A stretch of DNA of 64,000 bases from Arthrobacter sp. PsM3 (GTDB taxonomy: Bacteria; Actinomycetota; Actinomycetes; Actinomycetales; Micrococcaceae). The notes under the pieces are model-generated. The model saw nothing but the letters and a program-made list of their open reading frames with translations. It made no database searches and was not told where the DNA came from. Each line of letters starts with the position of its first letter. The first letter of the stretch is position 1. This document shows, in pieces, positions 47,296 through 55,884 of this stretch. The stretch is from positions 1 through 64,000 of the forward strand of contig NZ_JARUXE010000013.1 of assembly GCF_030433895.1 (NCBI RefSeq), in the 5' to 3' direction. The position numbers were made by a program, and so were the translations under genes.

Positions 47296-48091
47296 CTGAC
47301 GTGTCCTTTTGGCTGGCGTGGGCGGTGTCCGGAGTGCCTCCCGTAACCAGCGACCGGATGAATTCGGCCGAGCCGCGGAAGATCAGGGGCGCATCGTTGT
47401 CCATCGTAGCCACGTGGTAGCTGTTTTCCAGCCGGATCACCTCCAGCGGGGCGTGGGTCAGGCCGCGGCGCAGGGCCACCATGCTTGAGTCGGAGACCAC
47501 GTGGTCCACCGCCGAGCGGTACACGCGCACGGGAGCGGTGATCCGCGGGAGCAGCCGCAGGGTGTCCTTGAACATTTTGTTCAGTTCGTGCGCCGCGGCA
47601 ACCGGCGTCCGGGAGTAGGCCCCCTCGTCGATGCCCTCCTTGAGGATGTCGTTGGCGATCGCGGGGGTGCTCTTGAGCACGAACTTCAGGATGCCGGCCA
47701 GCGGGGCGCGGGGATCGTCGATGACGAGGCCGGGGTTGACCAGCACGGCCCCCGCCACCGGGCGGGTGGCGGCAAGCCGCAGCGCCAGCGCCCCGCCCAT
47801 GGACAGCCCGGCCACAACGACCTGCTCACAGTCCCCGGCCAGGTCGTGGTAGGCGGCGTCGAGCGCCGAGTGCCATTCCTGCCAGCGCGTCCGGGACAGT
47901 TCCTGCCAACTGGTGCCGTGCCCCGGCAAGAGCGGCATCCGCACAGCGTAGCCGGCGTCGGCCAGCGACCTGGCCCAGTCCCGCACGCCGTGCGGGCTGC
48001 CGGTGAAACCGTGCGAGACCAGGACTCCGGTGCGGGGCCCGGTTCCGGTGAACGGGCTGCTGAACGGCGTGTGGTCCAGGGGCATGGTCAT
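47288..48091 (-). CDS. Alpha/beta hydrolase (carboxylesterase-like), second of a pair
   Basis: A 267-residue alpha/beta hydrolase. The oxyanion region is VSHGFTGSPHGVRDWA; the nucleophile Ser is in VAGLSMGGALALRLA; the acid is in SAVDHVVSD and the His in SYHVATMDNDAP. It resembles bacillary Est30 carboxylesterase and monoacylglycerol lipases. The start overlaps the upstream paralogue by 4 bases (ATGA). Substrate unknown; short- to medium-chain acyl esters are likely. Confidence 0.87.
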   Translation of the reverse strand: MTMPLDHTPFSSPFTGTGPRTGVLVSHGFTGSPHGVRDWARSLADAGYAVRMPLLPGHGTSWQELSRTRWQEWHSALDAAYHDLAGDCEQVVVAGLSMGGALALRLAATRPVAGAVLVNPGLVIDDPRAPLAGILKFVLKSTPAIANDILKEGIDEGAYSRTPVAAAHELNKMFKDTLRLLPRITAPVRVYRSAVDHVVSDSSMVALRRGLTHAPLEVIRLENSYHVATMDNDAPLIFRGSAEFIRSLVTGGTPDTAHASQKDTSDD

Positions 48092-48912
48092 GGGGTCTCC
48101 GGGGCTGAAGGGGCGGGCTTCTCTGGTGGCGACGCGGGCTGGCGCGCGGCGGCCGCATGGTGCAGGAAGAACCGGGCGGACAGTTCGAAGATCAGGGGGG
48201 CGTCGACGTCGAGCGTGGCCACATGCCCGCTGTCCGGCAAACTGACCACCTCAAGCTCGCGCGACCCCAGACGGTTCCGCAGCAGTTCGACCGAGGAGGG
48301 GGGCACCACGCTGTCCGTCGCGGACTTGAACACGAGCGCCGGAGCGGCGACGGCGGGCAGTTCCCGCAGCGTCGCCCGGAAGAGCCGGCTCAGCTGGTGG
48401 ACGGCTTCCAGCGGGGTGAGTGAGTAGTCGCCGTCCTCGGTGGCCGCCGCCGTTGGATTGGCTTCCTGGGCCGGAACGGTGGTGCGCTGGAAGTGCTTCA
48501 ACAGGCCGATATAGCGCACCCGGCGGTCGTAGAAGCTCAGCCCCGGATTGACGACGGCGACCCCGGCAACGTCTTGGCGGGCCGCGGTGCGCAGGGCGAT
48601 GGTGCCGCCCATGGACAGTCCTGCCACGTAGCATTCCCGGGTTCCGGCGGCGAGTTCAAGGTAGGACGTCTCGAAGGCCCGGCACCAGTCCTGCCAGCCG
48701 AAACGGGTCAGGTCGCGCCAGTCGGTGCCGTGCCCCGGCAGCAGAGGGACCGACACCGCGAAGCCCTGCCGGGCCAGATGCTCAGCCCAGGGCAGGACGC
48801 TCAGGGGGCTGCCGGTGAAGCCGTGGCAGATGGCCACGCCGATGCCCGCGTTGCCGCCGTGGCCCCGATAATTGAACGCCGCGGGCGCCAGGGGAGTGCT
48901 GCTTCCGGTCAT
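48088..48912 (-). CDS. Alpha/beta hydrolase (carboxylesterase-like), first of a pair
   Basis: A 274-residue paralogue of the next gene: ICHGFTGSPLSVLPWAEHLA, LLPGHGTDWRDL, nucleophile in VAGLSMGGTIALRTA, acid in SATDSVVPP, and His in SGHVATLDVDAP. Shared blocks indicate an old tandem duplication. It starts ~110 bases from the divergent acyltransferase. Both neighbours handle acyl groups, which suggests lipid turnover, but there is no direct evidence. Confidence 0.87.
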   Translation of the reverse strand: MTGSSTPLAPAAFNYRGHGGNAGIGVAICHGFTGSPLSVLPWAEHLARQGFAVSVPLLPGHGTDWRDLTRFGWQDWCRAFETSYLELAAGTRECYVAGLSMGGTIALRTAARQDVAGVAVVNPGLSFYDRRVRYIGLLKHFQRTTVPAQEANPTAAATEDGDYSLTPLEAVHQLSRLFRATLRELPAVAAPALVFKSATDSVVPPSSVELLRNRLGSRELEVVSLPDSGHVATLDVDAPLIFELSARFFLHHAAAARQPASPPEKPAPSAPETP

Positions 48913-49023
48913 GAGCCCATCGTGTCACTCTTCCGGACAAAACTCACTAGAGTAGGGTGTCATTGAAGTGCTGGCCGGGTCCGATGCGGGGCCCGCCAGA
49001 CGCCTTCCGGAGAGGTACACCAC

Positions 49024-49767
49024 GTGTTTTATTGGTTCATGAAGACGTTCGTTCTCGGACCTGTCCTGAAGACGCTTTTCAGGCCCTGGGTCAAGGGCCT
49101 GGACAACGTCCCCGCCGAAGGCGCCGCCATTCTTGCCTCCAACCATCTCTCCTTCTCCGACTCCATCTTCATGCCGCTCATGGTGCCCCGGCCCGTCGTG
49201 TTCCTCGCGAAATCCGAGTACTTCACCGGCAAGGGGATTAAGGGCAGGCTGACGGCCACCTTCTTCCGGCTCACCAACCAGCTTCCGATGGACCGCTCCG
49301 GCGGTGCCGCGTCCGCCCGCTCGCTCTATGCCGGCATGGACGTGCTGAAAAACGGTTCGCTCCTGGGCATCTACCCCGAAGGCACACGCAGCCCGGACTC
49401 CAGGCTGTACCGCGGCAAGGTGGGGGTGGCGCGGCTGGCCCTGCAGGCGCGGGTCCCCGTGATCCCGGTCGCGATGATCGGCACGGACAAGGTCCAGCCG
49501 ATCGGCAAGCGGATGCCCAACATCCGGCGCATCGGGATGATCTTCGGTGAGCCGCTGGACTTCAGCCGCTACTACGGCATGGAGAACGACCGGATGATCC
49601 AGCGGTCCGTGACCGACGAGATCATGTATGAACTGATGCGCCTCTCCGGCCAGGAATACGTCGACGAGTACGCCGCCGTCGTCAAGCTCCGCCTCGCCGG
49701 GAAAGCCACCGGGGTCCCGGAGGACGGCCCCGCCGGCACGGACCCGGCAGCACCCGGAAGTATGTGA
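49024..49767 (+). CDS. 1-acyl-sn-glycerol-3-phosphate acyltransferase (PlsC-like)
   Basis: A 247-residue acyltransferase: HxxxxD motif NHLSFSDSIF, FLAKSEYF, acceptor motif YPEGTRSPDSRLYRG and VPVIPVAMIG. It likely acylates lysophosphatidate at position 2. It matches the conserved acyltransferase next to aroG and pknL in mycobacteria (Rv2182c type) and is the second PlsC-type gene in the window after 31641. GTG start with GGAGAGG upstream. Confidence 0.92.
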   Translation: MFYWFMKTFVLGPVLKTLFRPWVKGLDNVPAEGAAILASNHLSFSDSIFMPLMVPRPVVFLAKSEYFTGKGIKGRLTATFFRLTNQLPMDRSGGAASARSLYAGMDVLKNGSLLGIYPEGTRSPDSRLYRGKVGVARLALQARVPVIPVAMIGTDKVQPIGKRMPNIRRIGMIFGEPLDFSRYYGMENDRMIQRSVTDEIMYELMRLSGQEYVDEYAAVVKLRLAGKATGVPEDGPAGTDPAAPGSM

Positions 49768-49846
49768 ACGGACCGTGTGACGGCACCGGCCCAGTCAATG
49801 ACGGCCCGGGTCCGACGATCGCCACGGAGGCAACTATCCTTAGAGG

Positions 49847-51268
49847 GTGACTGAGCTATCTGCGGCTGCGGCCCTCCCCCTGAATGGCTCGCCTCTGGCG
49901 GGCTCCGCCCTGACCAGCACCGCCCAGAGCGGTGCCGCCAACTATCCCGGCCTGGACCACTGGCGGGAGCTGCCGGCCTCCCAGCAGCCGAGCTGGTCGG
50001 ACAAGGCCGTTTTCGAGGCGTCCGTCAAGGAACTTTCCGTGCTCCCGCCCCTCGTCTTCGCCGGCGAAGTGGACATCCTGCGCGAACGGCTCGCTGCCGC
50101 GGCGCAGGGCAAGGCATTCCTGCTCCAGGGCGGCGACTGCGCGGAAACATTCGAGGCAGCCACGGCGGACAAGATCAGCGCCCGCGTCCGGACCATCCTC
50201 CAGATGGCCGTCGTCCTGACCTACGGCGCCGCCATGCCGGTCATCAAGATGGGCCGGATGGCAGGGCAGTTCGCCAAGCCGCGCTCGTCCAACGACGAGA
50301 CCCGCGACGGCGTCACACTCCCGGCCTACCGCGGCGACATCGTCAACGGCTACGACTTCACGCCGGAATCCCGCGCGCATGACGCCAGCCGGATGCTCAA
50401 GGCCTACCACACCTCCGCCTCCACCCTGAACCTGATCCGCGCGTTCACCCAGGGCGGTTTCGCGGACCTGCGGCTGGTGCACCAGTGGAACAAGGGCTTC
50501 ACTGAGAACCCCGCCCACGCACGGTACGAGTCCCTGGCCCGGGACATCGACCGTGCCATCAAGTTCATGGCGTCCTGCGGAGCGGACTTCGAGGCGCTCA
50601 AGCGTGTCGAGTTCTATGCCAGCCACGAGGCGCTGCTGCTGGACTACGAACGCGCCCTGACCCGCATCGACTCGCGGACGGGCTTCCCGTACGACACCTC
50701 CGCGCACTTCCTCTGGATCGGCGAGCGGACCCGGGAACTGGACCACGCCCATGTCGACTTCCTCTCGCGGGTGCGCAACCCGATCGGTGTCAAGCTTGGC
50801 CCGGGCACCAGCGGCGACGATGCGCTGCGCCTGATCGACAAGCTGGATCCGGACCGCGAACCCGGCCGCCTGACCTTCATCACGCGGATGGGTGCCGGCA
50901 ACATCCGTGAGAAGCTGCCCCCGATCGTGGAACGGGTCACCGCATCCGGCGCCCAGGTCCTGTGGGTCACCGACCCCATGCACGGCAATACGGTCACCTC
51001 GCCGAACGGCTACAAGACCCGCAACTTCGACGACGTCATTGATGAGGTGCGCGGCTTCTTCGAGGTCCACCACGCGCTCGGCACGGTCCCGGGCGGCCTG
51101 CACGTTGAGATGACCGGCGACGACGTCGCCGAGTGCCTGGGCGGTGCCGATCCGGTGGACCAGGAGTCCTTCCTGGACCGGTACGAATCGGTCTGCGATC
51201 CCCGTCTGAACCACATGCAGTCCCTCGAGATGGCGTTCCTGGTGGCCGGGGCACTCTCCAAGCACTAA
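49847..51268 (+). CDS. aroG: Class II 3-deoxy-D-arabino-heptulosonate-7-phosphate synthase
   Basis: A 473-residue type II DAHP synthase, the first step of aromatic biosynthesis (PEP plus erythrose 4-phosphate). Characteristic segments: WRELPASQQPSW, LLQGGDCAETFE, KMGRMAGQFAKPRSS, ITRMGAGNIREKLPP, WVTDPMHGNT and LHVEMTGDDVAECLGG. The metal Cys is in GDCAE. With tyrA at 29811 the window holds two steps of tyrosine synthesis. GTG start; ends at a bidirectional terminator. Confidence 0.96.
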   Translation: MTELSAAAALPLNGSPLAGSALTSTAQSGAANYPGLDHWRELPASQQPSWSDKAVFEASVKELSVLPPLVFAGEVDILRERLAAAAQGKAFLLQGGDCAETFEAATADKISARVRTILQMAVVLTYGAAMPVIKMGRMAGQFAKPRSSNDETRDGVTLPAYRGDIVNGYDFTPESRAHDASRMLKAYHTSASTLNLIRAFTQGGFADLRLVHQWNKGFTENPAHARYESLARDIDRAIKFMASCGADFEALKRVEFYASHEALLLDYERALTRIDSRTGFPYDTSAHFLWIGERTRELDHAHVDFLSRVRNPIGVKLGPGTSGDDALRLIDKLDPDREPGRLTFITRMGAGNIREKLPPIVERVTASGAQVLWVTDPMHGNTVTSPNGYKTRNFDDVIDEVRGFFEVHHALGTVPGGLHVEMTGDDVAECLGGADPVDQESFLDRYESVCDPRLNHMQSLEMAFLVAGALSKH

Positions 51269-51290
51269 ACGAAGAGCCCCGCAACAAAAA

Positions 51291-51327
51291 AGCTCCGCCC
51301 GGCTGGTTCAGCCGGGCGGAGCTTTTC
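51291..51327. terminator. Bidirectional terminator between aroG and pknL
   Basis: Perfect 14-bp stem (51291-51304 with 51310-51323) flanked by A5 on the left and TTTTC on the right, so it can end both convergent transcripts. Confidence 0.93.
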
Positions 51328-51434
51328 TGTGGACCGGGCCCGCGCTGAGCGGGAGACGGGGCCGGGGGACGGCTCCCGAGCCGGCTTCCGGGCCGCCGGA
51401 GCCGGACGAGCCCCTGGCCAACGTCAGGCCAGGG

Positions 51435-53570
51435 TTAAACCACGGTCAGCGTGATCGTCGAACCCTCGGGGACGCTCTTGTTCACCGGATCCTGGGCGCG
51501 GACCGTTCCAAAGAATCCGCCCAGGATGTCATCGATCTTGACCTTGAAGCCGAGTTGCTCCAAGGCTTTCTGGGCCTCCGAAGCCTGTTTCCCGATGAAA
51601 CTTGGCACCTGGACGAGCTTCGGGCCCTTGGAAACGGTCAGGGTCACGGTACCGCCCTTGGTCAGATTGCCGGAAGCCGGGTCCTGCGCCACCACGGAGC
51701 CCTTGGGCACCGTGCGGTCGAAGACGGTCTCGGGAGCGACCACGGCTTTCAGGCCGGCGGCGTCGATGGCCTTGACCGCGTCACCCTGCTCCTGGCCGCG
51801 CACGTCCGGGACCGGGATGGGTTGCGGGCCCTTGGACACGGTGAGGTCCACGGGGGTGCCGTGCCGGACCGGGTTGCCCCTGCGCGGGGCCTGGGCCAGG
51901 ACGGTGCCGGCGGGGGCGGACTCATCAAAAGTTTCTGCGATCTGCCCCAGGGCCATGCCCGCGCCGTTGAGGGCCGTCTTCGCCTCGTCCAGGGACTTCC
52001 CGGTCAGTTCCGGCAGCGGAAACAGCTCGGGGCCCTTGGAGACCGCCAGGGAGACCGGCTGGAACTTCCGGATGACCTCCCCGGCCGCAGGTTCGGATCC
52101 GACCACCAGCCCGGGGGCGACGCCGTCGTCGAAGACGTCCTTGGTGGTGGACTGGAAGCCGGCCGTGCGGAGGAGCTGCTGGGCCTCTGCCACTGTCTTG
52201 TTCGCGAGTTCCGGGATCGTGCCGGGGGAGCCCGGACCCATGCCGAAGAACCAGCCCGCGCCGCCGGCCAGCAGCGCCGCGACGACCAGCACGAGGATCC
52301 AGAGCAGGCCGCGGCGCCGCGGGCTCCCGTCGCGCAGGCTCCGGACCGGCGTGGCCGCGGCCTTCTGGCGTGCCTTCTCCTCGTCACGGTCCTGCTTGCG
52401 CTGTGCCCGCTTGCTGGCAGGAACTGCGGATCCCGGCCCCTGGTGGAACTGCCCCTGGTCAAACTGCCCGCCGGGGTACGGTGCCTCGTCCGGGGCGGAC
52501 AGCGGGCCGTAGCCGGGGTGGCGCGGGGCCGCGGACATGACGGTGGTCGGGTTGCTGCCTCGGGAAATGAACTCCGTGGGCTGCTGCCGGGCGCCGATGA
52601 CTTCGGTGGCGCCCTCGACGGTGCGCGGATCAGGGGCCGCCCCGGGGCGCCGGGCCGGCGGACTGGGGGCGGGCGGAACAACCGGCAGTGCCGGACGCGC
52701 GCCGGGCGGCTGCAGGTCGAGTTCGGCGTCGCTCAGGTTCGTCCGGATGTGCCGGAGCTCGGAGAGGAGGGCGTTGCCGTCGACGGGGCGTTTGTCGGGG
52801 TCATTGGCGGTGCACCACTGGACGAGTTCGTCGATTTCGCCGGCAAGTCCCGGAACCAGCGCCGAGGGTGCGCCGACGGTTGAGTTGACGTGCTGGTAGG
52901 CGACCTGGATGGGAACCTCGCCGTCGAACGGCTGCCGGCCGGTGATCATCTCGTAGAGCATGATCCCCACCGAGTAGATGTCACTGCGGGCGTCGGCCTG
53001 CCGGCCCAGCACCAGTTCGGGGGACAGGTACGCCACGGTGCCAATCAGGGCCCCGGTGCTGGTCGTCGTCGAGATGGCCCGGGCGAGTCCGAAGTCGCCG
53101 AGCTTGATCCGCCCGTCGTCGGCGATCAGCACATTTTCAGGCTTGATGTCGCGGTGAATGAGGCCGGCGTCGTGGGCCGCTCCAAGCCCCTCTACGACCG
53201 GATCAATGAGCGCCAGGGCCAGGCGCGGCGGGAGCGCGCCCTTGTCCTTGAGGACATCGCGCAGGGTGTGGCCCCTGATGTACTCCATCACCAGGTAGGC
53301 CACCCGGTCATCCTCGCCCTGGTCCAGCACCCCCACGACATGGGGGTGCGACAGCCGGGCGGCGGCCTTGGCCTCGCGGCCCAGGCGGTCAAGGAACTGC
53401 GGGTCTCCGGCCATGTGGGGGTGCAGCACCTTCAGTGCCACATCGCGCTCCAGCCGGCGGTCGGTGGCCACATAGACAGTGGACATCCCGCCGCGGGCGA
53501 GCCTGGACTGAATCAGGTACCGGCCATCCACCAGAGTGCCAACGAGAGGGTCCGACGAGTAATCCTGCAC
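51435..53570 (-). CDS. pknL: Ser/Thr protein kinase with PASTA repeats (PknL-like)
   Basis: A 711-residue receptor kinase. Kinase domain 18-275: Gly loop RLARGGMSTVY, Lys47 in VALKVL, catalytic HRDIKPEN (Asp141), DFG at 159-161, and a Thr-rich activation loop TTTSTG. A Pro-rich juxtamembrane linker leads to one span (421-443). Residues 451-711 hold four PASTA repeats, which in such kinases bind peptidoglycan or lipid II. It lies near the Rv2175c-like gene at 55386, whose product is the PknL substrate in M. tuberculosis. GTG start. Confidence 0.94.
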   Translation of the reverse strand: MQDYSSDPLVGTLVDGRYLIQSRLARGGMSTVYVATDRRLERDVALKVLHPHMAGDPQFLDRLGREAKAAARLSHPHVVGVLDQGEDDRVAYLVMEYIRGHTLRDVLKDKGALPPRLALALIDPVVEGLGAAHDAGLIHRDIKPENVLIADDGRIKLGDFGLARAISTTTSTGALIGTVAYLSPELVLGRQADARSDIYSVGIMLYEMITGRQPFDGEVPIQVAYQHVNSTVGAPSALVPGLAGEIDELVQWCTANDPDKRPVDGNALLSELRHIRTNLSDAELDLQPPGARPALPVVPPAPSPPARRPGAAPDPRTVEGATEVIGARQQPTEFISRGSNPTTVMSAAPRHPGYGPLSAPDEAPYPGGQFDQGQFHQGPGSAVPASKRAQRKQDRDEEKARQKAAATPVRSLRDGSPRRRGLLWILVLVVAALLAGGAGWFFGMGPGSPGTIPELANKTVAEAQQLLRTAGFQSTTKDVFDDGVAPGLVVGSEPAAGEVIRKFQPVSLAVSKGPELFPLPELTGKSLDEAKTALNGAGMALGQIAETFDESAPAGTVLAQAPRRGNPVRHGTPVDLTVSKGPQPIPVPDVRGQEQGDAVKAIDAAGLKAVVAPETVFDRTVPKGSVVAQDPASGNLTKGGTVTLTVSKGPKLVQVPSFIGKQASEAQKALEQLGFKVKIDDILGGFFGTVRAQDPVNKSVPEGSTITLTVV

Positions 53571-53593
53571 TATACGATCCTAATCGCTGCACG

Positions 53594-53632
53594 GATACGG
53601 GCCCGAATCGACAAGCGATCCGGGCCCGTATC
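53594..53632 (-). terminator. Hairpin between the LysM gene and pknL
   Basis: GATACGGGCCCG pairs with CGGGCCCGTATC, extended by ATCG/CGAT after one mismatch. No T-run on the minus transcript; possible termination or processing site. Confidence 0.55.
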
Positions 53633-53693
53633 GTTATGCTCCAGCGCCTGGCCGGCGCGGGTGGTCGCCGCGGCGGCGGCTGTCCGGGGCTCC

Positions 53694-55079
53694 CTAGCTG
53701 AAGGTCTTCTGGTGAGCCTTGATGGACGCCACGTAGAGCTTGGTGTCGTCATACATGCCGTACTTGCTGACCGAGTACTGGCCCTGGTAGTAGCCCGCGA
53801 TGGCCGTGTCCAGGTCCTCGCTGGTGCGCACCAGCTGGCGGATGATCGCGACGCCGGCAGTGACGTTGTCGTACGGGTCCAGCAGGTTCAGCGGGCGCCC
53901 CACGAGGTCTGAAGCCCACTCACCCGAGGACGGGATGACCTGCATGGTGCCGATGGCGTTGGCGGGGGAGACCGAACGGTGGTTGAAGCCCGATTCCTGG
54001 TAGGCGAAGGCCAGGGCCAGGGACGGATCGACGCCCATGCGGCGGGCGGTGTCCGCCACGATCGCCTTCATTTCCTCCCGGCTGGGCACCGGTGAGGCGT
54101 TCAGCAGGGCCTTGTTCTCGTTGGCCGAGTTGACCACGGCGGCCGGGTAGGTGAAGCCGAGGAAGGTGCTCGGGACGAGCGGCGTCACCGTGGCCGCGGG
54201 CGGGGTGGAAGCCGGGGCAATGGACGTTCCCGGAAGCGCGAGCTTCTGGCCGGGGTAGATGATGCTGCTCATCGTCAGCCGGTTGGCGGAGAGGACATCG
54301 GCGAGCTTGACGCCGTTCCTGGCCGCAATGCCGGAGAGCGTGTCGCCGGACTTGATGGTGTAGGAACCCGGGGCGGGGGCGGCCGGGGTCGAGGCTGGCG
54401 CCACCGGGGCGGGGGCGGCCGGGGCTGACGGCGCGGGCGCTGCAGTGCTGCCGCCGATCTTGATCTGCTGGCCGGGGTAGATGATGGAACCCAGGTTGAG
54501 CCCGTTCCAGCCGAAGACCTCGGAGAGCTTGACGCCAAGGCGAGCCGCGATGGCGCCGAGGGTGTCGCCCGATTTTACGGTGTAGACGCTGCCGCCGGCA
54601 GCGGCCGCCGTCGGGGCCGGTGCAGCCGGGGCCTGCGGTTCCGGCGCTGCGCCCGGGGCGCCGAGCCTGATCTTCTGCCCGGGGTAGATGATCGTGTTGG
54701 CCTGCAGCTCGTTCAACGCCAGGACGGCGTAGGTGTCCAGACCGAACTTGCCGGCAATCCCGCTGATGGTGTCACCGCGGGCGACTGTGTACTCGGCCGG
54801 GGCAGCGACCTGGGCGGGACGGAAGGCGGAGGGGACGGCCGACGGGACGGAGCCGGCCGGAATCAGGGCCGAAGCGAGCGGGCGGGCCGACTGGGACTGG
54901 GCCTGGGCCTGCATGGCTGCAGCCAGCGTGGCGGGGATGACCCGGGGCCGGGACTCCGCGGCAGCCGGCTGCGCGATCGCCAAAGAAGAAAGAACGACGG
55001 CGGGAAGGGCCGCCGTCGTAGCCGCTATCATCGGCAGGCTGTGCCTCGCAGTGGGCTTTGGCGAACGTGACGTCGTCAT
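53694..55079 (-). CDS. Secreted LysM/lytic transglycosylase protein
   Basis: A 461-residue exported protein. A signal peptide (residues 1-41, cleavage near PAAA/ESR) precedes three LysM domains at ~96-139, 165-208 and 239-282 (each with GDTxxxIA and IIYPGQ), separated by Ala/Pro linkers. A C-terminal SLT-type domain (~333-461) has catalytic Glu362 in FAYQESGFN and NAIGTMQVIPSSG. It should bind and cut peptidoglycan glycan strands. ATG 55079 was chosen because the signal peptide starts there. Confidence 0.92.
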   Translation of the reverse strand: MTTSRSPKPTARHSLPMIAATTAALPAVVLSSLAIAQPAAAESRPRVIPATLAAAMQAQAQSQSARPLASALIPAGSVPSAVPSAFRPAQVAAPAEYTVARGDTISGIAGKFGLDTYAVLALNELQANTIIYPGQKIRLGAPGAAPEPQAPAAPAPTAAAAGGSVYTVKSGDTLGAIAARLGVKLSEVFGWNGLNLGSIIYPGQQIKIGGSTAAPAPSAPAAPAPVAPASTPAAPAPGSYTIKSGDTLSGIAARNGVKLADVLSANRLTMSSIIYPGQKLALPGTSIAPASTPPAATVTPLVPSTFLGFTYPAAVVNSANENKALLNASPVPSREEMKAIVADTARRMGVDPSLALAFAYQESGFNHRSVSPANAIGTMQVIPSSGEWASDLVGRPLNLLDPYDNVTAGVAIIRQLVRTSEDLDTAIAGYYQGQYSVSKYGMYDDTKLYVASIKAHQKTFS

Positions 55080-55385
55080 GGGAAAGGTCCTCTTCTCAGC
55101 GGCGAACGCTGCGGGTCTGGCCGGCATTACTCGTGTTAACAGTGTGACTCAAGTGATTACTGTTACAAATGTGGTCTATGTGAATCTCTCATGAATTGGG
55201 AATTAGCACAAGAACTGTTTGACATTCCGCAAAGAGGGGTTGCTGGAGTGTCGGGGTGAGCAGCCGGCGACGCGGCCGGAAAGCGGCGCCCGGAGGGTCT
55301 GCATTGATACGGGCGGGCGCCGGGCTCCCTTTGCCGGGTGGGTGCCGACTAGGCGGTGAGGCTCCCGGCATGGCAATCTTGATCC
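55080..55385. other. Divergent regulatory region, LysM gene and Rv2175c-like gene
   Basis: A 306-base gap. The left third is AT-rich against the background. TAACAGT (55137-55143) and ACTGTTA (55159-55165) form an inverted repeat with 15 bases between. No c-di-AMP (ydaO) riboswitch pattern, common before such genes, was recognised. Confidence 0.55.
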
Positions 55386-55739
55386 GTGAGTAATGTAGAA
55401 AGCCTTGTGGGCGAATGGCTGCCCTTGCCCGATGTCGCACAGCTTCTGAACGTTTCGATTACAAAGGTCCATGCGCTCCTTGACGAACGTGCGCTGGCGG
55501 CATTGCGGGTCGGTGAGCGCCGGATCCGCTGCGTTCCCGCCGACTTCATCCAGGACGGCCATCCCGTCGACAGCCTTAAGGGGACGATCGTTGTTCTCGC
55601 GGACGCCGGCTATTCCGACGAGGAACTCATCACCTGGCTGTTTACCGCGGATGAATCCCTGCGCGGCCGTCCGATCGATGCCCTGCGTGAGGGGCGCAAA
55701 ACGGAAATCCGGCGCCGGGCGCAGTCCCTGGCCTGGTAG
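55386..55739 (+). CDS. Rv2175c-like DNA-binding protein
   Basis: A 117-residue protein with a helix-turn-helix (WLPLPDVAQLLNVSITKVHALLDE, residues ~11-34) and the C-terminal region SDEELITWLFTADESLRGRPIDALR, as in Rv2175c. Its DNA target is unknown; in M. tuberculosis PknL phosphorylates it and so lowers DNA binding. Here pknL is 1.8 kb away with the LysM gene between. GTG start at 55386. Confidence 0.88.
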   Translation: MSNVESLVGEWLPLPDVAQLLNVSITKVHALLDERALAALRVGERRIRCVPADFIQDGHPVDSLKGTIVVLADAGYSDEELITWLFTADESLRGRPIDALREGRKTEIRRRAQSLAW

Positions 55740-55784
55740 CCGCCGGCGACCTAACAGTTCCTTGCTGGCGCGGTCCTTGATTTA

Positions 55785-55823
55785 CGCAGGCCCCGTACCG
55801 TGAATACCGGTGCGGGGCCTGCG
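55785..55823. terminator. Hairpin between convergent genes
   Basis: 16-bp stem (55785-55800 with 55808-55823), one G-T position, loop of 7. Confidence 0.75.
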
Positions 55824-55884
55824 TTGTCGGTGCGGCAGGTTTAGGGCGCGGCGGGTTTTGGGGTGCAGCCGGGTTGCGGGCGGC

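Noticed and set aside
53571..53590. TATAGT as a promoter just before pknL
   Set aside because: It abuts the GTG start, so transcription would begin inside the gene; no later start keeps the Gly loop intact.
55080..55385. c-di-AMP (ydaO) riboswitch before the LysM gene
   Set aside because: The conserved core sequences of that riboswitch were not seen on the minus strand.
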